Positions 1 to 8,726 of a DNA stretch of 64,000 bases are shown piece by piece. Numbering within the stretch: position 1 is the stretch's first letter; each line of letters opens with the position of its first letter. Both the position numbers and the translations under genes were made by a program. Origin of the DNA: Bacillus sp. Xin1. Lineage in GTDB: Bacteria > Bacillota > Bacilli > Bacillales > Bacillaceae_G. A model generated the notes under the pieces. The model did no database searches. It saw only the letters and a list, made by a program, of their open reading frames with translations, and was not told the DNA's origin. The DNA is taken from assembly GCF_013314535.1 (NCBI RefSeq), contig NZ_JABUAE010000020.1, forward strand, positions 17,051 through 81,050, written 5' to 3'.

Positions 1-1
1 C

Positions 2-697
2 GTCCATTCACGTGGCGCACGTCATATGATTGATCCTACAAAATTAATCCAAGGTGCCAAAGCTGTATATGGCGATGCTTTTGATGAACTCTTCAATCCA
101 ATCCTTCCTATTCCAGAAAAACGCGTCCATATTGTACAAGATGGTGACGTACTACAAATTTCAAAAAATCGGACGCTCACATTTTATGATACACCAGGGC
201 ATGCAAAACACCATATTAGCATCCATGACTCTTTAACAAATGGTATTTTCACAGGTGATACAATTGGTATTTATTATCGAGAACTAGCTGAACTTGGCGT
301 TGAACTATACTTGCCCACTACGTCTCCTTCACAGTTTCAACCAGATGCGATGATAGCGGCAAAAGATCGCATCCGAAGTATGAAAGTTGATTCAATCTAT
401 TTTGGGCATTATGGTGCATCTTCCCATGTTTCTGAAGTGTATAAACAGCTTGAGTATTGGCTACCTATCTTTGTTGAGACTGGAAAACAAGTATTTGAAA
501 AAAAGCAGGATTTTGAAACGGCAAGTCATGAACTATATGTTTTGCTGCTTGAAAAGGTATCCTCACACCTTTCACAGCAAGGCGTACCATCCACACATTC
601 TATTTATGATGTAATAAAACTAGATATGGAAATCAGTGCGATGGGAATTATCGATTATCTTACAAAGCAAGAAAAGGCTAAAACGACTACTAACTAA
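2..697 (+). CDS. MBL-fold metallo-hydrolase, 5' end outside window
   Basis: The reading frame is already open at the left edge, where in-frame codons 2-25 read VHSRGARH before the first Met at 26, so the gene starts upstream and only its C-terminal ~230 residues are present. The segment carries late metallo-beta-lactamase-fold signatures: TPGHAKHH (a metal-binding His after the Gly) at about residues 56-63 counted from the Met at 26, and FTGDTIG (the bridging Asp) shortly after. FGHYG near residue 126 supplies another His. The catalytic HxHxDH motif must lie upstream of the window. The family is broad (glyoxalase II-like, lactonase, RNase Z-like), so no substrate is assigned. A hairpin with a T-rich tail follows the stop. 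Confidence 0.85.
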   Translation, partial: VHSRGARHMIDPTKLIQGAKAVYGDAFDELFNPILPIPEKRVHIVQDGDVLQISKNRTLTFYDTPGHAKHHISIHDSLTNGIFTGDTIGIYYRELAELGVELYLPTTSPSQFQPDAMIAAKDRIRSMKVDSIYFGHYGASSHVSEVYKQLEYWLPIFVETGKQVFEKKQDFETASHELYVLLLEKVSSHLSQQGVPSTHSIYDVIKLDMEISAMGIIDYLTKQEKAKTTTN

Positions 698-711
698 ATG
701 AAAAAACATCC

Positions 712-752
712 GAGGATATGATGCTTTGTTTCAAGCATATATCCTCTTTCTT
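712..752 (+). terminator. Rho-independent terminator after the MBL-fold gene
   Basis: The arms GAGGATATGATGCT (712-725) and AGCATATATCCTC (734-746) pair almost fully around an 8-nt loop. They are followed by TTTCTTT. Confidence 0.75.
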
Positions 753-799
753 TGAATATATTTTTTGAATAATACACATATACAAAAAGGAGGGAAACG

Positions 800-1216
800 A
801 TGAAAGAAATAATCAAATACTTATGTTACACTTTATTCATTGTTATATTGCTATTTACAGGAGGGAAAATTCAATTCTATTTAGATCAACAAGCTGAGCT
901 ATCCTTTCATATATATCCTCGAATATTTTTCTTTGTATTTTTCCCCTTTTTCATTGGTGGTGTACTGCGCTTCTGCCAGCTTATTCATAACAAAAAAAAA
1001 AATCAACACGAATGGAAATTTCAACCAGATAAATTTATAGGCCTTGTCCTTCCTTCAATATTGATTGGTTTTTCACCTATGTTATATTTTTCACCCCTCG
1101 GACACTTCTTTCCTTACTTAGCTACTATCATTCTTCTAAATACAACATTTTCTGTAATAATAAACATAATAGCTGGTTACTCATTCTTAGATTGTTTCAT
1201 AAAAAAAGAAGGCTAA
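800..1216 (+). CDS. Small integral membrane protein, unknown function
   Basis: This 138-residue protein has a strong ribosome site (AAAGGAGGG, 5 nt before the ATG). Hydrophobicity suggests four membrane segments, at about residues 8-26, 38-56, 76-95 and 105-128, with a Lys/His/Asn-rich loop (HNKKKNQHEWK) near residue 65. No family motif was recognised. It sits alone between terminators. It reads in the same direction as the upstream hydrolase but is separated from it by a hairpin, so it is probably monocistronic. The base composition resembles its neighbours. Confidence 0.7.
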   Translation: MKEIIKYLCYTLFIVILLFTGGKIQFYLDQQAELSFHIYPRIFFFVFFPFFIGGVLRFCQLIHNKKKNQHEWKFQPDKFIGLVLPSILIGFSPMLYFSPLGHFFPYLATIILLNTTFSVIINIIAGYSFLDCFIKKEG

Positions 1217-1308
1217 CATGACACGAGCCTTCCTCCCCTATCTTCTGGATGTGTATCTGTGAAAGTCGCTATACATGCGGTAAGGAAATTTAAATAGTAA
1301 ATAGAAAG

Positions 1309-1343
1309 AAGAGCCCTTTTTATAAACAACGGCTCTTTTTTTC
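1309..1343. terminator. Bidirectional terminator between convergent genes
   Basis: AAGAGCC (1309-1315) pairs with GGCTCTT (1331-1337) and a run of T follows on the plus strand. It lies just beyond the stop of the minus-strand DUF3600 gene and may serve both directions. Confidence 0.6.
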
Positions 1344-1349
1344 ATACTC

Positions 1350-2039
1350 TTAATTTATTTGTTGTACCTTTCCATTTACATACTCCATAAACCGATCCGC
1401 TTGTACAAATTCCTCTTTATACGCTTCGGGAACTTCTTCTACCGTTACATGTCCGCTTGATTTAATTTTCACTTGCACTTTCTCATAGGTCATTAATGCA
1501 TCTATATACTGTTCGTACTCTTTAGAAGTTAATACTTCTTTACTAGATTTATCCCCATTCAATTTATCAAAGTACGGCTGAAGTACCATCACTATCTTTT
1601 TCATTTCCTCTTTTTTCGCCGGTGATAATTGATCATAATCTATGTTACCGTTAGAATCTCCATATGTAAGCTTTGCATTTGTAAGTTTTTTTAAATGCTT
1701 TGTAAATTTTTCGTATTCCTTTTGTCCCATTTCTCCTTTTGCTTGTGCTAGTTTCGCATCTAACTGCAAATACCCTTGAAGTGTTGCATTTCCTGCATGT
1801 TTTTTCAAATTCTCAAACGAACCATAAATACCATCCGCCATAATAGATTGATATGCAAAACCTGTCGTTGGAATTAATAGTGCTGCTGCTAGTACTCCTG
1901 TGATAAGACGCTTTTTCATCGTTTTCCCTCCGCGCTTTACTTTTATTTGAATCATTACTTTTTCTTTCAACTCAGGTGGCGGTACAATTCCCTTTGCTTC
2001 TTCTTGTATGGATTCCCTTACCCGATACTCTAAACTCAT
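1350..2039 (-). CDS. DUF3600-type membrane-anchored partner of the ECF sigma factor
   Basis: This 229-residue single-span protein has a short cytoplasmic N-terminus (about 1-40), one membrane segment at about residues 43-62, and a charged extracytoplasmic domain from about 66 to the end. This architecture and its position match the DUF3600 family described in the B. cereus group as negative effectors of ECF sigma factors. Its start overlaps the sigma gene's stop by 4 bp, so the two are probably translationally coupled. The cytoplasmic part lacks an obvious HxxxCxxC zinc anti-sigma motif, so the way it holds the sigma factor is not evident. The regulatory role is inferred from family and operon. 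Confidence 0.8.
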   Translation of the reverse strand: MSLEYRVRESIQEEAKGIVPPPELKEKVMIQIKVKRGGKTMKKRLITGVLAAALLIPTTGFAYQSIMADGIYGSFENLKKHAGNATLQGYLQLDAKLAQAKGEMGQKEYEKFTKHLKKLTNAKLTYGDSNGNIDYDQLSPAKKEEMKKIVMVLQPYFDKLNGDKSSKEVLTSKEYEQYIDALMTYEKVQVKIKSSGHVTVEEVPEAYKEEFVQADRFMEYVNGKVQQIN

Positions 2040-2614
2040 TTCGCGTCCCCTACCTCTCCTAAAAAGATTTCTTCTACTTGCTCTTTTTGGCGTAATTTCT
2101 TTAGCGCTGCATGAATTCGTGATTTAACCGTTCCAACCGGAATATGTAAAATATTCGCTACTTCTTCTTGTGAATAATCGTGTAAATACCGCAAGATAAT
2201 GACTTGCTTCAACTTGTAAGGTAATTTATGAATGAGCGCAATAAGCTTTTGATTCGAAATCTTATTCACAATATCACTTGAAAAATCAAATTCAATTGGC
2301 TTCTTCTGCTCCTCCGCTTTCTTTAAAATCCGCAGACGCATCCACCTTTTTCTCCTATATGAATGAATTTGCCTAATTGCAAGTCCCAATAACCACGGCC
2401 GAAAAGGTCTCTCCGGATTATACTTGCTAAGCGATTGATACAACTGTATATATATTTCCTGAACTACATCATCTACATCTATCTTTTCTTCTATCAAAAA
2501 ATGAACTGTCTTATAAACATCTTGAATTGTCTTATCATACAATTCACTGTATGCTTCTTGATTTCCTGATAGAGTTAGTTGGATGAGATGATGATAGTCT
2601 TTTTCCTGATCCAT
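2036..2614 (-). CDS. RNA polymerase ECF-type sigma factor
   Basis: This 192-residue protein has the two-domain sigma-70 ECF layout. Region 2 lies at about residues 20-95 (DVVQEIYIQLYQSL and RPFRPWLLGLAIRQI are typical of 2.2-2.4). Region 4 lies at about 125-180, with the helix-turn-helix YSQEEVANILHIPVGTVKSR. The length is normal for the class. It is the first gene of a two-gene operon with the DUF3600 protein. The ribosome site is a strong GGAGGG. The regulon cannot be read from the window, and no convincing self-recognition promoter was found upstream. Confidence 0.93.
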   Translation of the reverse strand: MDQEKDYHHLIQLTLSGNQEAYSELYDKTIQDVYKTVHFLIEEKIDVDDVVQEIYIQLYQSLSKYNPERPFRPWLLGLAIRQIHSYRRKRWMRLRILKKAEEQKKPIEFDFSSDIVNKISNQKLIALIHKLPYKLKQVIILRYLHDYSQEEVANILHIPVGTVKSRIHAALKKLRQKEQVEEIFLGEVGDAK

Positions 2615-2818
2615 TCATTGTCCCTCCTTTGTCTTACACTATATATTGGCAAATAAAGAACATTTCGTTCGGTTTTTTTAATATAAATTTTTGTATAGAT
2701 GAATAAAATTAATTATTTCATAATCTTAGCTTATAATTCACCATAACAATTATATAATTTTCCATTTTAAGATAGGTGTTTAAAATAATAAATAGACTCT
2801 ATGTTGGAGGGATATATG

Positions 2819-3832
2819 ATGAAAGCTATTGTTGTAACAGAATTTGGTGGTCCAGATAAACTGAAATATACAGAGGTGCCTATACCGACTATTACAGAGA
2901 AGCAAGTATTAATTCGCGTTATCGCAACCAGCGTCAACTTTGCCGATATTAAATCTCGCTATGGGAAAAAAGGAAATGGAAAACTGCCCTTTATCCCTGG
3001 TATAGATGCAGCAGGAATTGTCGAGCAAGTCGGTTCAGATGTTAAAAATATTCGCGTAGGACAGCGGGTAATTGCCTTTCCTTTGAATGGATCTTATGCT
3101 GAGTATGTTGTCGCGAATGAAAACCTTACGTTTGTGTTACCTGATGAAGTTGACTTCACAACTGCAGCTGCTTGTCCTATTGTATCTTTTACGAGTTATA
3201 ATTTGCTTGCAAATATAGCAAGATTACAACAAGGTGAAACTGTTTTGATTCATGCGGCAGCTGGTGGAATTGGAACAACAGCTATTCAGTTAGCCAAAAT
3301 ATTAGGTGCTGGAAAAATTATTGGAACAGTCGGAACAGAAACAAAAAGAAAAATTGCTTTAGATGCTGGAGCTGATCATGTAATTTGTTATCAAAATGAA
3401 GATTTTGCAGAGAAGGTAAATACACTTACAGATGGCGAAGGAGTAAACGTGATATTAGACTCTATTTCCGGAACTGTATCAGAGAAAAGCCTAGAATGCC
3501 TTGCTTACTACGGTCGGCTTGTCCATTTTGGAAATGCAAGCGGTGAAATTGGTACATTCCGAACAAAAGATTTACATGCAAGTTGTCGTTCAATTCTTGG
3601 CTTTAGCTTTGGGACAACTCGTAAAAAGCGTCCTCACTTACTCCGTCATACAGCCGATCAAGTGTTTCAATATTTACGTGATGGCAGCCTGCAAATTAAA
3701 TTAGGGAAACGGTTTCCATTGCAAGATGCAGGGAAAGCACATGAATGGGTAGAAAGTAGACAAAGTACTGGAAAAGTCATTTTGGATATGAAATTGAGGT
3801 GTCATTTATGGGATCACGGATTATGCACTTAA
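2819..3832 (+). CDS. Zinc-less MDR/quinone oxidoreductase-like NAD(P)H enzyme
   Basis: This medium-chain dehydrogenase/reductase has about 337 residues, starting MKAIVVTEFGGPDKLKY. The N-terminal GroES-like domain contains PFIPGIDAAGIVEQVG. The nucleotide-binding domain has the quinone oxidoreductase signature AAAGGIGTTAIQLAKILGA (about residues 145-163). Catalytic-zinc cysteines are absent, as expected of the QOR branch (reduction of quinones or enones with NAD(P)H). The second of two adjacent ATGs (2819) is chosen because GGAGGG lies 7 nt upstream of it. The C-terminus overlaps the next gene by 25 bp, so the two are probably coupled. The substrate is unknown. Confidence 0.88.
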   Translation: MKAIVVTEFGGPDKLKYTEVPIPTITEKQVLIRVIATSVNFADIKSRYGKKGNGKLPFIPGIDAAGIVEQVGSDVKNIRVGQRVIAFPLNGSYAEYVVANENLTFVLPDEVDFTTAAACPIVSFTSYNLLANIARLQQGETVLIHAAAGGIGTTAIQLAKILGAGKIIGTVGTETKRKIALDAGADHVICYQNEDFAEKVNTLTDGEGVNVILDSISGTVSEKSLECLAYYGRLVHFGNASGEIGTFRTKDLHASCRSILGFSFGTTRKKRPHLLRHTADQVFQYLRDGSLQIKLGKRFPLQDAGKAHEWVESRQSTGKVILDMKLRCHLWDHGLCT

Positions 3833-4422
3833 TTATCGCAAATGGTATTGCAGAGAAATTATCCATTCAAGATAGAACATCTTTCCTACTCGGTGGAGTC
3901 GCTCCTGATGCAGTTTATTCAAAAGCAGAAAAAGAAAAGTCCCATTTCTACGCTGGTACGACAAAAAACTATACGAGAAGAATCGATTATGATACATTTC
4001 TTCATAAATATGAACCATTTATAGACTCCTCTTTTATTTTAGGCTATTACACACACCTTATCGCTGATGATAATTGGTTGAACGGATTTTTTCTCCCTTG
4101 GCTCAAAAATAGAATCGAGCATGACACAACAATTTTATCCCTGTATCATAATGACTTTAAATTATTGAATGCGAAACTATTACATCATTACGATAAAGAG
4201 CAGCAATTTCTTTCTCTACTTAATCAAAAAGCAAACATACCAAAGATCGAGGAAGTGACTGAAGAAAACGTTCTAGCTTTTAAAAAATTCATCTTTGATG
4301 ATATGCTGTATCCGGAGCAAGATTTACATGCAGACTTACAAGTGTTTACATTTAATCAAATCGTCGGTTATGTAGAAACTACTATTGAAAAAGGTGTTTT
4401 CTTTTTAGAAAAACACCTTTAA
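3808..4422 (+). CDS. Zinc-dependent phospholipase C-like hydrolase
   Basis: The 204-residue protein starts MGSRIMHLIIANGIAEKL. It resembles the zinc-dependent phospholipase C fold used by many Bacillus 'hydrolases' of unknown substrate: a conserved N-terminal H (MHLIIAN), LLGGVAPDA, then FYAGT and a central YYTHLIADDNW with metal-ligand-like His and Asp. It lacks a signal peptide and so is probably cytosolic. The ATG at 3808 fits a GAGG 8 nt upstream, better than the GTG at 3799. It overlaps the preceding oxidoreductase. The function is inferred from fold only. Confidence 0.78.
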   Translation: MGSRIMHLIIANGIAEKLSIQDRTSFLLGGVAPDAVYSKAEKEKSHFYAGTTKNYTRRIDYDTFLHKYEPFIDSSFILGYYTHLIADDNWLNGFFLPWLKNRIEHDTTILSLYHNDFKLLNAKLLHHYDKEQQFLSLLNQKANIPKIEEVTEENVLAFKKFIFDDMLYPEQDLHADLQVFTFNQIVGYVETTIEKGVFFLEKHL

Positions 4423-4441
4423 ATGATACTGTTGATAATCG

Positions 4442-4485
4442 GCTTCACGCCTACAAGAATCAAAAGGTTCTTGTAGGCGTGAAGC
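4442..4485. terminator. Long perfect hairpin between convergent genes
   Basis: An 18-bp perfect inverted repeat (4442-4459 and 4468-4485) encloses an 8-nt loop, 20 bp after the phospholipase-like gene. There is no T run on either strand. It may be an atypical terminator. A second short palindrome (GTCATTAAT/ATTAATGAC, 4489-4508) overlaps the stop of the gene on the other strand. Confidence 0.5.
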
Positions 4486-4492
4486 TATGTCA

Positions 4493-4933
4493 TTAATGAA
4501 TTAATGACGCTCTCAAATTACTAATCCCATTTTCCAAATAACCCTTTAAACAAGTTAACACATATACCCAGCCTTCTTTTTGTCCTAGCATTTTATTAAC
4601 GACCTCGGGGTCATCTTCTTTCAAACCTGATTCATTTACTTCAATGATTGTACTCGTATGATCCAACTCACTTAGTATAATCGTAACAATCGTTTCTTCA
4701 CCGTATCCTCCCCATGAGAATACGATTTTTTTATTTTCCTCAATTTCTAATACACGTATTACAACTTCTGCATTATATTCATCATATCTCCATGTAATCG
4801 TCTTGCCTTGTTCCAGTCTTTCAGTTCCGGATGAAAACCAATAATTAGACATTTTTTCAGGATCTACTATAGTTTCAAACACCTCACTAGCCGATTTGAA
4901 TATTTTAAATTTCGTAATCACTTGCGTATCCAT
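4493..4933 (-). CDS. SRPBCC/AHSA1-family protein
   Basis: This 146-residue protein belongs to the START-like SRPBCC superfamily, activator-of-Hsp90 (AHSA1) branch. Visible hallmarks are the N-terminal IFKSASEVFETIVDPEKMSN with a following W, a mid-protein ITWRYDEYNAEVV and KIVFSWGGYGEETIVTI. The C-terminal helix begins EGWVYVLTCLKGYLENG. Such proteins bind hydrophobic ligands or act as polyketide cyclase-like proteins, and no specific ligand can be named. It is monocistronic and converges with the phospholipase-like gene. Confidence 0.8.
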   Translation of the reverse strand: MDTQVITKFKIFKSASEVFETIVDPEKMSNYWFSSGTERLEQGKTITWRYDEYNAEVVIRVLEIEENKKIVFSWGGYGEETIVTIILSELDHTSTIIEVNESGLKEDDPEVVNKMLGQKEGWVYVLTCLKGYLENGISNLRASLIH

Positions 4934-5130
4934 ACTACATCAACCCTCTTTCGATATATTTAATAGCTCTTTTTATTATAGAACGAACGTTCCTGTTATT
5001 CAAATATCAACATCGTTATTTGACATAGCTTTTTATATTACATACAAAAACAATAAAAAGACGTGACTGCTTTATACATGCCGACACGCCTTTTTACTCT
5101 TATTATTCCAATATAAATGGAAGCTTCACA

Positions 5131-6300
5131 TTATCTAGGCTTCTTCTTCCCAGTGAATGCTGGTTTCTTTTTCTTTGGTGCTTTCGGTTTTGACTCTACA
5201 AAAGTACCTTTAAACATTTCTTGCTTTGTAAATTGAATACCTAATTTTTTCGCAAATTGAAGTAGTTTACGCTCTTCTTGCGGTGTAACAAGGGAAACAA
5301 CTGTCCCCTCTTTCCCCATACGTCCTGTACGACCTGAACGGTGAATGTATTGGTCTAGTGTATCTGGTAATTCTAAATGAATTACGTGTGTTAAATCATC
5401 AATATCTAATCCACGTGCTGCAATATCAGTCGCCAGTAAAATTTCTACTTTTCCTTGACGGAATGCACGCATTGTTGCTTCACGCTCTTGTTTACTTGCC
5501 TCTGCATGAAGTGCTGCAGCTTTCATTTTGCGATACTTTAATTTTTCAGCAATTTCATCTAAACGATATGGATCATTTAAAAAGGCTACTGCTTTTACAT
5601 TGCCAATATGCATAATTTTTCTTACGTAATCATTTTTCTCACGACGCTCACAAACAATGTATGTGTGCTCCACTAGGCTTTTCGTTTCTGTACGTTTTAC
5701 ACGAACTAATTGTGGTTCAACCGCAAAATCACGTGCTACTTCTTCTGCGTCTTTTGTCATCGTTGCAGAGAAGAATACTAATTGACGATCGCGCATTGTA
5801 GATTTTATAACATCATGTACAGCGTCAACCATCTTTTGTTTTACGATTTGATCAAACTCATCAAATATAATTGTTTTTACTTCATGCATTTTTAACTTTT
5901 TCATACGAATTAATTCCAAAATACGCCCCGGTGAACCAACAATTACTTTTGGATGTTTCTTTAATTTTTCTACTTGGCGCTTAATATCCGCCCCTCCAAT
6001 TAAAGATGCACCTGAAATATCAGTTCCTGCTGTAAATTTTTGAACCTCTTCATGAATTTGCATAACAAGTTCACGTGTTGGTGCTAAGATTACAATTTGT
6101 GGTTGTTTTACTTCAGGATTAATTTTATGTAAAAGTGGTAATAAGTACGCTAATGTTTTTCCTGTTCCAGTTGGAGATTCAGCTATAACGTCTTGTCCTT
6201 CTAAAATCGTTGGAATTGCTTGCTTTTGAATTTCAGTAAACTCTTTAAAACCAGCCTTCTCCCAAGCTTGTTGCAAAAATGGTTGCATATCTTTTATCAT
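5131..6300 (-). CDS. DEAD-box RNA helicase, YfmL-type (DEFD variant)
   Basis: This is a 389-residue ATP-dependent RNA helicase core with all motifs visible: Q motif FTEIQKQAIPTI, motif I SPTGTGKT (about residue 41), Ia APTRELV, GG, Ib SPGR, motif II DEFD (about 147) in place of DEAD, III SAT, IV-V ATDIAARGLD, VI HRSGRTGR. A short Lys-rich tail ends the protein. The domain order and sequences such as VIAESPTGTGKTLAY match Bacillus YfmL, a helicase linked to ribosome assembly and cold growth. Phe in motif II is unusual but the acidic residues are kept. An AAAGGAG ribosome site precedes the ATG. Confidence 0.93.
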   Translation of the reverse strand: MIKDMQPFLQQAWEKAGFKEFTEIQKQAIPTILEGQDVIAESPTGTGKTLAYLLPLLHKINPEVKQPQIVILAPTRELVMQIHEEVQKFTAGTDISGASLIGGADIKRQVEKLKKHPKVIVGSPGRILELIRMKKLKMHEVKTIIFDEFDQIVKQKMVDAVHDVIKSTMRDRQLVFFSATMTKDAEEVARDFAVEPQLVRVKRTETKSLVEHTYIVCERREKNDYVRKIMHIGNVKAVAFLNDPYRLDEIAEKLKYRKMKAAALHAEASKQEREATMRAFRQGKVEILLATDIAARGLDIDDLTHVIHLELPDTLDQYIHRSGRTGRMGKEGTVVSLVTPQEERKLLQFAKKLGIQFTKQEMFKGTFVESKPKAPKKKKPAFTGKKKPR

Positions 6301-6319
6301 TTGTTTTTCTCCTTTATCT

Positions 6320-6847
6320 CTATTTTTGAAGAAAATGTTGTATTGCTCGCACCGTTTCTATCATGTGAGAAATAACAGCTATTAAATCATCAACATGGTC
6401 TTCTGTAATCGCTTTTTGAAATAGAACTTCTACCTTATTATGATATGAAATCGCTTGCTTATTATATTCGTATGAAATTTGTTGCGTAATCATTCGCTCT
6501 TTTCCCCAGATAGATTGTAATAAGCTTTCAATTTGTTGGCAGTCGGTTTCTGGGCATTGCAGCGGAAATGTAAACCTTAATTTCATTTCACACCCCGGTA
6601 TAAACTGAGGTACTTCCAATATCTCACCTGATAAATTTTTTGCATCTACAGATAATGAAAATGTCGCTTCTACTAACGTTTCAAATGATTCGTTTAATTG
6701 AAATGAAATATTGTATATACGACTTAACGACGCAAGGTCCATCATATCTTTTCGATCCGTTACAAGAATATCTCCATGTAAATCAAAATCGTAGACAGCT
6801 CCTTCAACGATTACTTTTAAATTGTCAAAAGCAGTTGGATCAAACAT
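6320..6847 (-). CDS. Conserved hypothetical protein upstream of the helicase
   Basis: This 175-residue soluble protein starts MFDPTAFDNLKVIVEGAVYD. It has no signal peptide or membrane span, and the C-terminal ~60 residues look helical. The start at 6847 is preferred to a TTG at 6859 because the latter's codons contain the GGAGG ribosome site. It lies 19 bp upstream of the helicase start on the same strand, so the two are probably cotranscribed. A terminator hairpin for fhs abuts its ribosome site. No family recognised. Confidence 0.7.
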   Translation of the reverse strand: MFDPTAFDNLKVIVEGAVYDFDLHGDILVTDRKDMMDLASLSRIYNISFQLNESFETLVEATFSLSVDAKNLSGEILEVPQFIPGCEMKLRFTFPLQCPETDCQQIESLLQSIWGKERMITQQISYEYNKQAISYHNKVEVLFQKAITEDHVDDLIAVISHMIETVRAIQHFLQK

Positions 6848-6858
6848 AATTTCCTCCA

Positions 6859-6889
6859 AAAAACAGGCGCCTTTCGATGGAAAGGCGCC
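6859..6889 (-). terminator. Terminator of fhs
   Basis: The 10-bp perfect stem GGCGCCTTTC (6866-6875) and GAAAGGCGCC (6880-6889) has a 4-nt loop. It is followed on the minus strand by a T run that ends directly at the next gene's ribosome binding site. Confidence 0.85.
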
Positions 6890-6937
6890 ACTTGATGTAT
6901 ATATAGTTTACAGATAAACGAGATGAATTACAACCTT

Positions 6938-8626
6938 TTAGAATAAACCTACTGCTTTTCCATCTTCATTTACGTCCATTTGAAGTGCAGCTGGTTGTTT
7001 TGGCAGACCTGGCATTGTTAACATTGTTCCCGTTAATGCTACAATAAACCCTGCACCGATAGATGGTTTTAGTTCACGAATTGTCACAATAAAGTCAGAT
7101 GGTCGACCTAATTTCGTTGCATCATCAGAAAGAGAATATTGTGTTTTTGCCATACATACCGGTAAGTTACTCCAACCTTCTCCTGTAAATTGAGCCAATT
7201 GTTTACGTGCTTTCGGAGCAAATTCAATATCTTTTGCACCGTATACTTTTTGAGCAATTGTACGGATTTTTTCTTCTAAAGATAATTCTAAATCATAAAG
7301 TGGTGCGTATTTGTTGTCACCTTTTTCAATTACTTTTAATACTTTCTCAGCAAGGTCTACACCACCTTGACCACCTTTTTCCCAAACTTCTGTTAAGGAT
7401 ACTTCGTAGCCACGTTCGTTGCACCATTCTTGTAAGTATGCAACCTCTGCATCTGTATCTGTAATAAATTTATTAATTGCAATTACGAATGGAACACCGA
7501 AACTTTGAATTGTTTCCACATGTTTTTGTAAGTTTTCCATTCCTTTTGCTAGTGCATCTACATTTTCTTCTTTTAACTGATCTTTCGCTACGCCGCCGTG
7601 CATTTTAAGCGCACGAATTGTCGCAACGATAACAACTGCTTCTGGTTTAATACCTGCTGCACGCGCTTTAATATCTAAGAATTTTTCAGCACCTAAGTCC
7701 GCACCAAAACCAGCTTCTGTAATGACATAATCACCTAATTTCGCTGCCATTGTTGTAGCGATAACACTGTTACAACCGTGAGCGATGTTAGCAAATGGTC
7801 CACCATGAATGATTGCTGGGGTATTTTCTAATGTTTGTACTAAGTTTGGTTTTAACGCATCTTTTAATAGAAGTGTTAACGCTCCCTCTACGCCTAAATC
7901 TTTAACTGTTACAGGCTCATTGTCCATATTATAAGCAACGACAATGCGAGATAAACGCATCTTTAAATCTTGAATATCTGTCGCAAGGCAGAATACAGCC
8001 ATAATTTCAGATGCTACTGTAATATCAAAACCGTCTTCACGTGGTACACCTTGAACTGGTCCACCAAGACCAATTACTACATTACGCAGTGCACGGTCAT
8101 TTAAATCGACACAACGCTTCCATACGATTTTTCGTGTATCAATCTTAAGTACATTTCCTTGTTGAATATGATTATCAATAAATGCTGCTAATGCGTTATT
8201 TGCAGTTGTAATGGCATGAATATCACCAGTAAAGTGAAGGTTGATATCTTCCATTGGGACAACTTGTGAATAACCTCCACCTGCTGCACCACCCTTTAAT
8301 CCCATTGTTGGTCCAAGTGATGGCTCACGAAGTGCAATGACTGCTTTTTTACCAATTTTATTAAAAGCTTGACCTAAACCAACTGTTACCGTTGATTTAC
8401 CTTCTCCTGCTGGAGTCGGGTTAATCGCTGTTACTAAAACAACTTTTCCGTCCTTTTCAGTTTGTAAGCGCTTAAAAATATCAAGAGATAATTTCCCTTT
8501 ATAATGACCATATGGCTCTAATTCTTCTTCTAAAAGGTTCAACTCAGCTGCAATCTCTTGAATTTTCTTCATACTTGCTTCTTGTGCAATTTCAATATCG
8601 GATTTAACTGTTGTAGTAGTTGTCAT
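6938..8626 (-). CDS. fhs: Formate-tetrahydrofolate ligase
   Basis: Fhs joins formate to tetrahydrofolate with ATP to make 10-formyl-THF for one-carbon metabolism. The chosen Met at 8626 ([20 protein letters not shown]) gives 562 residues, a usual length, and has a GGGGGA site 11 nt upstream; the longer open frame to 8689 lacks one. Landmarks are the P-loop TPAGEGKST (about residue 72), the signature [20 protein letters not shown], and the C-terminal [17 protein letters not shown]. It is apparently monocistronic, with its own terminator at 6866-6889. Confidence 0.97.
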   Translation of the reverse strand: MTTTTTVKSDIEIAQEASMKKIQEIAAELNLLEEELEPYGHYKGKLSLDIFKRLQTEKDGKVVLVTAINPTPAGEGKSTVTVGLGQAFNKIGKKAVIALREPSLGPTMGLKGGAAGGGYSQVVPMEDINLHFTGDIHAITTANNALAAFIDNHIQQGNVLKIDTRKIVWKRCVDLNDRALRNVVIGLGGPVQGVPREDGFDITVASEIMAVFCLATDIQDLKMRLSRIVVAYNMDNEPVTVKDLGVEGALTLLLKDALKPNLVQTLENTPAIIHGGPFANIAHGCNSVIATTMAAKLGDYVITEAGFGADLGAEKFLDIKARAAGIKPEAVVIVATIRALKMHGGVAKDQLKEENVDALAKGMENLQKHVETIQSFGVPFVIAINKFITDTDAEVAYLQEWCNERGYEVSLTEVWEKGGQGGVDLAEKVLKVIEKGDNKYAPLYDLELSLEEKIRTIAQKVYGAKDIEFAPKARKQLAQFTGEGWSNLPVCMAKTQYSLSDDATKLGRPSDFIVTIRELKPSIGAGFIVALTGTMLTMPGLPKQPAALQMDVNEDGKAVGLF

Positions 8627-8726
8627 ATACCCTAGTCCCCCTTTAATTGGTTCTGCTGATATTGTATCAGTTTTTTGTATTTTCTGCACTTATTTCCCTC
8701 CTAAATTTTGCACATTTCTTCAGGCA

